Shown here: piece after piece, positions 7,268 to 14,790 of the stretch | Numbering within the stretch: the stretch's first letter is position 1 | How the letters are laid out: every line of letters starts with the position of its first letter | Assembly (NCBI GenBank): GCA_944393455.1 | Contig: CALYAH010000142.1 | Span: forward strand, 1-15,044 | DNA: 15,044 bases | Reading direction: 5' to 3' | Origin: an uncultured Clostridia bacterium | Lineage (GTDB): Bacteria > Bacillota > Clostridia > TANB77 > CAG-508 | Notes under the pieces: generated by a model | The model's database searches: none | The model's input: the letters and a program-made list of their open reading frames with translations, nothing else | What the model was told of the DNA's origin: nothing | Translations under genes and position numbers: made by a program

Positions 7268-8246
7268 ATTTTGAAAAAGAAATATTACAATATCCACTTC
7301 GGAAAAGAGCTAATGGAAAAATATAAAGAAACACCAAAGGTAGAAATAGAAAATCATAATAATATAGAAGAAATGAGAAAAAAACAAAACAAAGAGTTTG
7401 CAGAAATGAAAAGAAATTTAATTATAGGAGTTAGAAAAACACATAAATTTGTAGAAAATCATAAAACGTCAGACTATTTAGTACCATACACATCTTCTCG
7501 GATGTGTTGCTGCTTGTATGTATTGTTATTTAGTATGTAATTACAATAAATGTGCCTATTTAAGATTATTTGTAAATAGAGAACAGATGCTAGATAAAAT
7601 AATAAAAACTTCTGAAAAATCAGAAAGAGACTTAACTTTTGAAATTGGTAGTAATAGTGATTTGATTTTAGAAAATAGTATTACGAAAAATTTGATTTGG
7701 ACAATTGAGAATTTTAAAAATACAAAAAAGGGATTGTTAACCTTTCCAACAAAGTTCGATATGGTAGATGATATTTTATCACTTGACCATAAAGGGAAGA
7801 TAGTTATTAGAATGAGTGTAAATCCAGAGGAAATTATTAATAAAGTAGAATTCGGAACATCAAGATTAAAAGGAAGAATAGAGGCAATAAATAAACTAAA
7901 AGAAGCTGGATATAAAATAGGAATCCTGATTGCTCCTGTTATTATGGTCGAAAATTGGAAAGAACTATATTCAGAATTAATTCAAAGATTAAATCAAGAA
8001 TTGTCAAATAAAGTAAAGAAGGATGTGTTTTTTGAGATTATCTTTATGACATATAGTTATGTCCATACAAAAATAAATGAAGAAGCATTTCCCAATGCTA
8101 TCAATTTATATAACAAGGAAATTATGACAGGTAGAGGAAGAGGAAAATATATGTATAAAAATGATATTAGAAAAGAAGGAGAGATTTTTTTTAGAGAGGA
8201 AATGAATAAATGGTTTCCATATAATAAGATTGAATATATAGTGTAA
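7246..8246 (+). CDS. splB: Spore photoproduct lyase homologue, read through two CGG +1 frameshifts
   Basis: From ATG 7246 (SD AAGGAG eight bases earlier) the protein starts MFRPKAIYFEKEILQYPL. It then needs a +1 shift at CGG 7300-7302 and a second at CGG 7499-7501 to give 332 residues. With both shifts the sequence matches the SplB family throughout: YPLGKEL near the start, GCVAACMYCYL with the radical SAM cysteines C86, C90 and C93, GTSRLKGRIEA, and a C-terminal RGKYMYKND...FPYNKIEYI. Both shifted glycines (G19, G85) fall on family glycines, with no extra residue. SplB enzymes repair the spore UV photoproduct of thymine. Compared with my recollection of Bacillus SplB, the hydrogen-donor cysteine position reads Ser (FEIGSNSD, about residue 135), so activity or substrate may differ. 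Without the second shift the cluster motif is lost. Confidence 0.85.
7300..7303 (+). other. +1 frameshift site CGGA (2 of 4)
   Basis: In-frame CGG after CTT. Skipping C7300 gives GGA for Gly19 and continues as KELMEKY, matching the YPLGxEL pattern of SplB. The unshifted frame stops at TAA eight codons later. Confidence 0.75.
7499..7502 (+). other. +1 frameshift site CGGA (3 of 4)
   Basis: In-frame CGG after TCT. Skipping C7499 gives GGA for Gly85, directly before the first cluster cysteine, as in other SplB proteins. The unshifted frame ends at TAA 7538-7540. Confidence 0.75.
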
Positions 8247-8250
8247 AAAT

Positions 8251-8289
8251 AAAACACAGATAAATGTAAATTTACTGTGTTTTTCTTTT
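8251..8289 (+). terminator. Intrinsic terminator after splB
   Basis: AAAACACAG (8251-8259) pairs with CTGTGTTTT (8275-8283), extended inside by TAAAT/ATTTA after a bulged A, and followed by T-rich TTTTCTTTT. It starts four bases after the splB stop. Confidence 0.85.
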
Positions 8290-8314
8290 AAAAAAGAAAA
8301 AAATATGATATAAT
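8286..8314 (+). promoter_or_regulatory. Promoter of the ABC transporter operon
   Basis: A perfect TATAAT lies at 8309-8314 with TGA just before it (extended -10). The -35 region at 8286-8291 (TTTTAA) is weak and overlaps the T-run of the preceding terminator. Confidence 0.65.
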
Positions 8315-8350
8315 CCAAATGGAATATCCTTAAAATAAGGAGTGATGAAA

Positions 8351-9052
8351 ATGTCATATATAGAATTTAAAAATGTATGTAAAGAATACAAGATGGGAGA
8401 AGTAAAAATAAAAGCATTAAACAATGCTAATTTCCAAATAGAAAAAGGAGAGTTAGTAGTAATAGTGGGCCCATCAGGAGCAGGAAAGACGACAGCACTA
8501 AATATTTTAGGAGGGATGGATACTGCGACTTCAGGAAAAGTTATAGTAGACAATAAAGAAATAACAGGATTAAAAAATAAAGAGTTAATACAATATAGAA
8601 GAAATGCAATAGGATTTGTATTTCAATTTTATAATTTAGTACAAAATTTAACAGCAAAAGAAAATGTTGAACTAGCAACACAAATATGTCACGATTCACT
8701 AGAGCCAGAAAAAGTTCTAGAAAAAGTAGGACTAAAAGAAAGAATAGATAATTTTCCATCACAATTATCAGGAGGAGAACAGCAAAGAGTAGCAATTGCA
8801 AGGGCAATTGCCAAAAATCCAAAACTATTGTTATGTGATGAACCGACAGGAGCGTTAGATTATAAAACAGGAAAGCAAATACTAAAATTATTACAAGATA
8901 CTGCTAGAAAGGAGAATATGACAGTATTAATTATTACACATAATGGAGCTTTAGCACCAATGGCAGATAAAGTTATACACTTTAAAAACGGAACAGCAGA
9001 AAAAATAGAAATAAATGAAAACCCCGTGCCAATAGAACAAATAGAATGGTAA
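8351..9052 (+). CDS. ABC transporter ATP-binding protein (MacB/LolD-type)
   Basis: This 233-residue ATPase has Walker A GPSGAGKT (about 40-47), Q-loop Q92, signature LSGGEQQR (139-146), Walker B LLLCDEPT with catalytic E164, and H-loop H197 in IITHNG. The pattern is that of the MacB/LolD/FtsE group, which works with FtsX-like permeases. ATG 8351 is chosen because SD AAGGAG (8337-8342) is eight bases upstream; ATG 8345 and GTG 8342 are too close or overlap the SD. The large FtsX-like permease follows after 72 bp, and the two should form one complex at the membrane. No drug or substrate can be assigned. Confidence 0.95.
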   Translation: MSYIEFKNVCKEYKMGEVKIKALNNANFQIEKGELVVIVGPSGAGKTTALNILGGMDTATSGKVIVDNKEITGLKNKELIQYRRNAIGFVFQFYNLVQNLTAKENVELATQICHDSLEPEKVLEKVGLKERIDNFPSQLSGGEQQRVAIARAIAKNPKLLLCDEPTGALDYKTGKQILKLLQDTARKENMTVLIITHNGALAPMADKVIHFKNGTAEKIEINENPVPIEQIEW

Positions 9053-9062
9053 TTTGGAAAAG

Positions 9063-9093
9063 GATGTTTTTTTACTCCGTCCCAAAAAACATC
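9063..9093. repeat. Diverged REP-like unit between ABC ATPase and permease
   Basis: GATGTTTTTT (9063-9072) and AAAAAACATC (9084-9093) are perfect 10-bp arms around TACTCCGTCCC. The loop keeps the CTCYGTCCC core of the other units although the arm sequence has changed on both sides. Confidence 0.65.
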
Positions 9094-9124
9094 TCAAAAA
9101 ACACTAGTGGAGGTGGAAAGTACT

Positions 9125-12100
9125 ATGAAAAAGGCCCTTTTAAAAGATAATATAAAAGAGATAAAAAATACCTATAAGAGATTTATATCAATTCTTCTTA
9201 TGGCTTTCTTAGGAGTGGGCTTTTTTGCTGGAATACGAGCTTCTTCACCTGATATGGTAGATAAAATAGATAAATATTATATAGAACAAAATGTATATGA
9301 TATAGAAGTTATTTCCACATTAGGGTTGACTCAAGAAGATGTTGATGAACTATCTAAAATAGATGGTGTGGCTGAAATTAATGGAACTTATGAAATGGAT
9401 GGAGAAGTTAATATTGACAATAAAGAAATTATAACAAAAGTAATTAGTATTAGTGATATTAACCAGTGTGTACTAACAGAAGGAGAGTTGCCAAAAAATG
9501 AAAATGAATGTGTGGTAGAAGAGAGTTTTCTAACAAGTAATCAAAAAAAGATAGGAGATACAATAGAAGTAGAAATAGAAAATACAACAAATGACGAAGG
9601 TGAAGAAAAAGAGTATTTAAAACAAAAAGAAATGAAAATAGTTGGAACCGTGCAAAGTCCATTATATATTTCAAGAGACAGAGGTTCAAGTAATTTAGGC
9701 AGTGGAAAGGTAAATTATTATATTTATATATCAAAAGATAATATAAATGTACCAGAAATTTATACAATGATTTATCTTAAAATAGAAGATTATGATAAGT
9801 ATGAGACTTCTAGTAAAGCATATGAAGATAAAGTTGAAGAAGTAAAAAACAAGATAGAAGAAATACAAGAACAACGAGAAAAAGCAAGATATGATGCATT
9901 AGTAGAAACCGCAACAAATAAAGTAACAGAGGCAGAAGACACTTTAAATACCGAAAAACAAGAAGCAGAGGATAAAATCAGTCAGGCGGAACAAGAGTTA
10001 GAAAAAGGAAAGCAAGAAATAATAGATTCAGAAAATGAAATAAATGCAAGTGAAAAAAAGGCAAATACAGAATTTGCAAATGCACAAAAACAAATAACAG
10101 AAGCAGAAAAAACAATAAAAGCGAATGAAGAACAACTAGCACAAAAAGAAGAGGAAGCTAATAGCCAAATTCAGGAGTTGGAACAACAAAAACAAACATT
10201 AGAATCACAATTAGAGCAAGTAAAATCAGGATTAGAGCAAATTACAACAGAATACACACGGAGTAATAGAAGCTTTGAAAAATCCGAATCTTACAACAGA
10301 AGAAAAATCATTATTAGAAGAAACTAAAAAATCATTAGAAAATCAAAAACAACAAGCAGAAACCACAAAACAACAATTAGAGAGCGGAATTAGCCAAATT
10401 AATAGTGGAATTGAAACAGGAAAACAAGAGCTTGAAACAGGTAAGCAAAAAATACAAAATGCAAAAGAAGAATTACAAAGTCAAAAAAGTCAATTAGAAA
10501 AAACAAAAAAATCTACTTATGCACAAATAGAAAGTGCTAAAACAAAGCTAGAAGAAGCAAAACAAGAAATAGCAACAGGAGAAGAAGAACTAAATAAAAG
10601 CAAAGAAGAATTTGAAGCAAAAATTACAGATGCTGAAAGCAAATTAATTGATGCTAAAGAAAAAATTGCAGAGATAGAAAATCCAAAATGGTACATATTA
10701 GATAGATATGCCAATTCTGGTTATAATAGTTTCATACAAGATACTGAAAGTATAGCTAATATAGGAAAAGTATTCCCAATAGTATTTTTCGTTGTGGCAA
10801 CTCTTATATCATTAACATCTATGACTAGAATGGTAGAAGAACAAAGAACACAGATAGGGACTCTAAAAGCATTAGGATACAATAAACTACAAATTGCTAG
10901 TAAGTATGTCATGTATGCAAGTTTGGCATGTATTATTGGTGGAATGCTTGGAATGTGTGTGGGATTTGTATTGTTACCAAAAATCATTTGGATGATGTAT
11001 GAAATGATGTACCAGATGACGGATATAAGTTTAAGTTTTAATTTTGAACAAGGCGGAATAGGACTATTATTAATTAGTATATGCATAATAGGTGCTACTA
11101 TATATGCTGTTATGAGAGAATTGATTTATACACCAGCAACTTTAATGAGACCAAAAGCACCAAAAAAAGGAAAAAGAGTACTTTTAGAAAAAATTCCATT
11201 TATATGGAAAAGACTAAATTTTACTCAAAAAGTGACAGTAAGAAATATATTTAGATATAAAAAAAGATTTCTTATGACTATTATAGGAATTTTTGGATGC
11301 ACATCTTTAATATTAGCAGGATTTGGACTAAGAGACTCTATAAGACATATTTTACCAAGTCAATTTGAAAAGGTATTCTGTTATGATACACAAATCAGTT
11401 TAAAAAATGGTTTAGAAAATGAGCAAAAAGAAGAATACATAAAAAACTTAAAACAAGATGAAAGAGTTAATGAAGTAGTAGAAACATACATGAAATTATT
11501 AACAGTGATACATGAAAGCAATGAAGAGGAAGTACAAGTGATTGTGCCAAATCAACAAGAGGAAATAGAAAAAGTAATCAGTTTAAATGATGTAGAAACA
11601 AAAGAAAAAGTAGAATTGAAAGAAAATGAAATTTGTATAACAGATAAAGCAGCACAACTTTTAAATGTAAAAGTAGGAGATACAGTTACTTTGAAAAATG
11701 GAGACGATGAAGAAAAACAAGTAAAAATTTCAAATATTGTAGAAAACTACATTTCACATTATGTTTATATGTCGAAATCGACATATGAAAGTTTATATGG
11801 AGAAGAATATAGTACTAATGTATTATTGGTACAAAATAAAGACATAAGTGATAGTGAAGAAGAAGCTTTAGCAAAAGAGATTATAGAACAAAAAGAAGTA
11901 TCATCTATAACAAGAACATCAAGTATGATGAGTATATTAGATGATACTATGGTTTCACTAAACTATGTTGTAGTTATTCTTATTGTGTCAGCTGGATTGT
12001 TAGCTTTTGTAGTTTTATATAATCTATCAAATGTAAATATAAGTGAAAGGATAAGAGAACTTGCAACAATAAAAGTATTAGGTTTTTACGACAGAGAAGT

Positions 12101-12359
12101 ATACTCTTACATAACCAGAGAAACAATATTGTTAACATTGATAGGAATTGCGTTAGGTTTAGTTGGTGGCTATTTCTTAAATTATTTCATATTGGGTACT
12201 TGTGAAATTAACATGCTAAGATTTGCAAAAATAATAAAGCCAATGAGCTATATATATTCAGCTTTAATTACAGTAGGATTTACAATAATAGTAAATATCA
12301 TTACATATTTTGCATTAAAGAAAATTGATATGATAGAAAGTCTAAAAAGTGTAGAATGA
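9125..12359 (+). CDS. FtsX-like ABC permease with long coiled coil, read through a CGG +1 frameshift
   Basis: From ATG 9125 (SD GGAGG at 9109-9113) the frame runs to CGG at 10259-10261. Skipping one C continues it to TGA 12357-12359, giving 1077 residues with Gly379. Membrane helix 1 is near residues 19-37. A MacB-like periplasmic-core type region follows, then a Glu/Lys/Gln-rich coiled coil at about 225-515, and three helices at about 540-660 (first FtsX domain). A further helix (FLMTIIGIFGCTSLILAGFGL), a second outer domain and three final helices (second FtsX domain) complete it. The shift lies inside the coiled coil and joins two halves of the same heptad-rich stretch. With the ATPase at 8351 it should form a mechanotransmission-type ABC system at the cell envelope. 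Its TGA stop is the first three bases of a REP-like unit. Confidence 0.88.
10259..10262 (+). other. +1 frameshift site CGGA (4 of 4)
   Basis: In-frame CGG after ACA. Skipping C10259 gives GGA (Gly379) and VIEALKNPNL, continuing the coiled coil. The unshifted frame yields an Arg/Ile-rich tail and stops at 10327. Confidence 0.7.
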
Positions 12360-12388
12360 GACAAGTGGGACAGAGCAAATCTGTCTCA
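12357..12388. repeat. Single REP-like unit supplying the permease stop codon
   Basis: A 32-nt unit, TGAGACA to TGTCTCA, with core GGGACAGAG. Bases 1-3 (TGA) are the permease stop. The flanks extend the stem to AATGAGACA/TGTCTCATT. The next 20 bp (TTTGTCGAATTTTG) match those after the unit at 14476. Confidence 0.85.
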
Positions 12389-12413
12389 TTTGTTTGTCGA
12401 ATTTTGCGATTGT

Positions 12414-12449
12414 AAAATACAAAATAAATTTGTGCTATTTTGTATTTTT
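12414..12449 (+). terminator. Intrinsic terminator of the ABC transporter operon
   Basis: AAAATACAAAATA (12414-12426) and its perfect 13-bp complement (12436-12448) flank a 9-nt loop; the descending arm ends in TTTTT. It could also stop leftward transcripts coming from the inverted promoter at 12536-12564. Confidence 0.75.
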
Positions 12450-12494
12450 AATAGAAACTAAAGAAAGTAGAAAATAAAATGTGTAAATAAAAAA

Positions 12495-12521
12495 TTTCGT
12501 AAAGTGTTTAACTCTACGAAA
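12495..12521. repeat. Cassette 1, left inverted repeat (putative recombination site)
   Basis: 27 bp built as two imperfect inverted arms, TTTCGTAAAG and CTCTACGAAA, around the 7-bp centre TGTTTAA. It is a perfect 27/27 inverted copy of 12674-12700. The layout fits a tyrosine-recombinase core site. Because the arms pair, it could also fold as a hairpin followed by a T-run. Confidence 0.75.
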
Positions 12522-12535
12522 TTTTTCATATAATA

Positions 12536-12564
12536 ATTGTATCAATAAAATCAAGAAATATCAA
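12536..12564 (-). promoter_or_regulatory. Promoter inside cassette 1, facing away from the pilin-like gene
   Basis: On the minus strand TTGATA (12564-12559) and TACAAT (12541-12536) are spaced by 17 bp, with TGA before the -10. It is the mirror image, at the same distance from its segment end, of the promoter at 14700-14728. Confidence 0.7.
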
Positions 12565-12673
12565 TAAAAACAAAAGAATAAATTATAAAAAATAAATTTA
12601 TAAAAACAAAAAATTAGAAATTAAGAAAACCATTGCAAGTATTGATTTATGAAGCTCTTGACACTTTTTAATT

Positions 12674-12700
12674 TTTCGTAGAGTTAAACACTTTACGAAA
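12674..12700. repeat. Cassette 1, right inverted repeat (putative recombination site)
   Basis: Perfect inverted copy of 12495-12521, ending 17 bp before the ATG at 12718 and just upstream of the SD AAAGGAGG. Confidence 0.75.
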
Positions 12701-12717
12701 AAACAAAGGAGGAAAAA

Positions 12718-14478
12718 ATGAAAAATAAGCAAAAAGGAATAACATTAATAGCGCTTGTCATAACTATAGTAGTTTTATTAATATTGTCAGGAATAACAAT
12801 AGGGACTTTAACAGGAGAAAATGGAATAATTACAAGTTCAAAAGAAGCAAAAGAGCAAACTGAAATAGCAAATGAAAAGGAAATTATAGAAGTAGCATGG
12901 GTAGATGCAACACAAGAAGATAAATATGGAGAAGTAACAAAAGAGAAAATGGATAATGCATTAAATAAGATATTAGGCGAAGATAAACATTATTCAGATA
13001 CTGTAGATGAAGGAATAGTAGTAACCTTCAAAAGCAGTAAAAGAAGTTATTTAGTAGATGGTAGTGGAAATGTTGGTGAATATATAGTCAAAGAACCAGT
13101 AGAACAACCAGGACTAGGTGGAGAAAACTTTAATATGACAGTGGGGACAATGGAAGTAGTTTTTTTAACTGGTACAAGTTATAATGTAGGAAAAGCAAAT
13201 GCACCTGAAATAGATGGAACAATGATACCAATAAAATATAATGGAGAAAATTGGGTAGTAACAACAACATCTGACCCAGATTGGTATAATTATAATATAG
13301 AAGAGAAAAAATGGGCAAATGTAATGCTTAGTGATGGAACATATAAAGCAGGGAGTGTTAAAGCAGGACAGGTTATACAAGAAAATGAACTGGGAAGTAT
13401 GTTTGTATGGATTCCAAGATATGCATATAAAATAGTATATTTTAATTCAGAAGAAGATAAACAAGCATACTTGTTAGACAGAAATGACGTATCCAGAATA
13501 GTTGGTTATTCTGATGCAAGAGGAATTGTGGATACACAAGGTAAAGTACCTAGTGATATAAATCAAAAGCAAGATACAAGTATAGCAGTAGAAGACAATT
13601 ATAGAACACATCCCGTATTTGAAAAAGATGTAGATAAAGGAGGATGGGGAAAGAAAACAAAAGGAATATGGGTAGGAAAATTTGAGATGACTACAACAAC
13701 TAGTTCAAATGGAACTAATATGATATTACCAAATAAACAGGCTAGAAGAAATGAAAATATTACAAAATTCTTTACTGATTCGCAGGCAATTGGTGAAAAA
13801 TTTAATATGGCCTTAGATAGCCATCTAATAAAAAATAGTGAATGGGGAGCAGTTGCTTATTTAGCAGAAAGTAAATATGGTAGAAATGGTGAAGAAATAA
13901 GTGTGAATCAATGTAGTAATTATTACACAGGAGTAGGGAGAGGACTAAATAAAGATGAAGATAGTACTAAAACTGGAGATGGTAAAATATATTATTCAAC
14001 ATATTCTTGGAGTTCAGTAAAAGATATACAAAAATATAATGGAAATGTAGGAGTATTATCAAGTACAACTGGAAATATTTATGGAATATATGATATGGCA
14101 GGTGGTTCATGGGAATATATGATGGCATTTTATAAAGATGAGAATGGTAATATTCATACAGGTTATAATACAAACTATCATTCTAACTTTAATGGATATT
14201 TATATAATGGAACAGAATATAAAGATGGTGTAGATTTGCCAGAAAAAAAATATTATCAAGTTTATGAAGATAATATCTATACTACAATGGGAGATGCACT
14301 ATTTGAAACAAGCGCATGGAATCAAGATCGAAATCAAATTGCATATGCATATAGACCAATTCATACTCGTTCTGGAATGAATAACGACACTTATGCAGCA
14401 GGATTATTTTATTATGATATGTATGATGGTAGAGGCCATGGAAATGCAGGATGTAGAGTATGTTTAACCGCAAAATGA
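12718..14478 (+). CDS. Pilin-like surface protein with formylglycine-generating-enzyme/C-lectin-like C-terminal domain
   Basis: 586 residues, strong SD AAAGGAGG six bases before the ATG. The N-terminus MKNKQKGITLIALVITIVVL is a type IV pilin-like signal: a short basic leader, Gly at the cleavage point and a hydrophobic helix. Position +5 is Ala where true pilins have Glu. Residues 30-110 form a charged stalk-like region. The C-terminal half has marks of the FGE/SUMF1-type C-lectin fold: KGIWVGKFEMT near 316-326, YGIYDMAGGSWEYM at 455-468 and GCRVCL at 578-583. An enzyme role is unlikely to be provable from this; binding or adhesion is my inference. The TGA stop is the first three bases of a REP-like unit. 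It is paralogous to the gene starting at 14791. Expression is probably phase-variable, with the promoter here facing away. Confidence 0.82.
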   Translation: MKNKQKGITLIALVITIVVLLILSGITIGTLTGENGIITSSKEAKEQTEIANEKEIIEVAWVDATQEDKYGEVTKEKMDNALNKILGEDKHYSDTVDEGIVVTFKSSKRSYLVDGSGNVGEYIVKEPVEQPGLGGENFNMTVGTMEVVFLTGTSYNVGKANAPEIDGTMIPIKYNGENWVVTTTSDPDWYNYNIEEKKWANVMLSDGTYKAGSVKAGQVIQENELGSMFVWIPRYAYKIVYFNSEEDKQAYLLDRNDVSRIVGYSDARGIVDTQGKVPSDINQKQDTSIAVEDNYRTHPVFEKDVDKGGWGKKTKGIWVGKFEMTTTTSSNGTNMILPNKQARRNENITKFFTDSQAIGEKFNMALDSHLIKNSEWGAVAYLAESKYGRNGEEISVNQCSNYYTGVGRGLNKDEDSTKTGDGKIYYSTYSWSSVKDIQKYNGNVGVLSSTTGNIYGIYDMAGGSWEYMMAFYKDENGNIHTGYNTNYHSNFNGYLYNGTEYKDGVDLPEKKYYQVYEDNIYTTMGDALFETSAWNQDRNQIAYAYRPIHTRSGMNNDTYAAGLFYYDMYDGRGHGNAGCRVCLTAK

Positions 14479-14507
14479 AACAATTGGGACAGAGCAAATC
14501 TGTCTCA
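14476..14507. repeat. Single REP-like unit supplying the stop codon of the pilin-like gene
   Basis: 32 nt, TGAAACA (one change from TGAGACA) to TGTCTCA, with core GGGACAGAG. Bases 1-3 are the stop codon. The flanks extend the stem (AAAATGAAACA against TGTCTCATTTT) and a seven-T run follows, so it should work as an intrinsic terminator. Confidence 0.85.
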
Positions 14508-14563
14508 TTTTTTTGTCGAATTTTGTAATATAGAATTAAAGATATAATAAAAAAGATAAAAAA

Positions 14564-14590
14564 TTTCGTAAAGTGACTAACTCTACGAAA
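14564..14590. repeat. Cassette 2, left inverted repeat (putative recombination site)
   Basis: 27 bp with the same arms as cassette 1 (TTTCGTAAAG, CTCTACGAAA) but centre TGACTAA. Its inverted partner at 14743-14769 agrees at 25 of 27 positions and has the identical centre. Confidence 0.75.
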
Positions 14591-14699
14591 AGTGGAGAAG
14601 AGTAAAATCTTTCATATATCAACTTTTACGATGTTTTTTAATTCTATATCTTGTGTTTAAATTTTCACTTTTTTGCTTTTACTTATTTTTCTATTTTTC

Positions 14700-14728
14700 T
14701 TGATATTTCTAAAGTTTATTGGTATAAT
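14700..14728 (+). promoter_or_regulatory. Promoter inside cassette 2, facing the second pilin-like gene
   Basis: TTGATA (14700-14705), a 17-bp spacer and TATAAT (14723-14728), with TGG before the -10. The expected transcript start is close to the right inverted repeat at 14743. Confidence 0.8.
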
Positions 14729-14742
14729 TTTTTTATAAAAAT

Positions 14743-14769
14743 TTTCGTAGAGTTAGTCACTAAACGAAA
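14743..14769. repeat. Cassette 2, right inverted repeat (putative recombination site)
   Basis: Inverted copy of 14564-14590 with two differences in the outer arm (CTAAACG where CTTTACG is expected). The SD AAAGGAGG begins five bases later. Confidence 0.72.
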
Positions 14770-14790
14770 AAAACAAAGGAGGAGAAAAAA

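Larger units (their letters stand above)
12495..12700. other. Putative invertible promoter cassette 1 (OFF orientation)
   Basis: This is the intergenic stretch between the ABC terminator and the first pilin-like gene. It holds 152 bp (12522-12673) between 27-bp inverted repeats. The segment is homologous to the one at 14591-14742 but reversed: the first 51 bp agree at about 40 positions without gaps when one segment is reverse-complemented. Its near-consensus promoter faces away from the gene at 12718, so the gene should be silent in this arrangement. A lone TTGACA at 12658-12663 points toward the gene but has no good -10 and is not conserved in cassette 2. Confidence 0.75.
14564..14769. other. 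Putative invertible promoter cassette 2 (ON orientation)
   Basis: This fills the gap between the two pilin-like genes. The 152-bp segment (14591-14742) has exactly the same length as in cassette 1. Reverse-complemented, it aligns with the cassette 1 segment in register: AGAAATATCAA lies 32 bp from the same end in both, and TTGATATATGAA / TTGATTTATGAA lies at offset 120 in both. Flanks outside the repeats (ATAAAAAA on the left, the AAAGGAGG leader on the right) keep the same direction. The promoter points into the gene at 14791. Confidence 0.78.

Noticed and set aside
7271..7540. Separate small gene, and another at 7518-8246
   Set aside because: Both are fragments of one splB homologue in different frames; homology crosses both junctions.
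4363..10262. Four sequencing or assembly errors as the cause of the frame breaks
   Set aside because: Possible for any one site, but errors would not be expected to fall only on in-frame CGGA, to account for every in-frame CGG, or to spare the 15 out-of-frame CGG occurrences. It is not fully excluded without reads.
12495..12527. Left repeat of cassette 1 as an ordinary terminator
   Set aside because: It can fold with a T-run after it, but this does not explain the perfect inverted copy 152 bp away, the same layout in cassette 2, or the reversed inner segments. A dual role remains possible.
12658..12684. Second promoter toward the first pilin-like gene (TTGACA at 12658)
   Set aside because: The best -10 candidate is TAGAGT with 15-bp spacing inside the repeat, and the box is absent at the matching place in cassette 2.
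14290..14478. Variable region of a diversity-generating retroelement in the lectin-like head
   Set aside because: The fold type is suggestive, but there is no reverse transcriptase, no template repeat and no enrichment of AAY codons in this stretch.
14528..14649. 13-bp inverted repeat (ATATAGAATTAAA and its complement) spanning the left end of cassette 2
   Set aside because: The sequence is all A/T-rich and a match of this length could arise by chance here; no role is evident.
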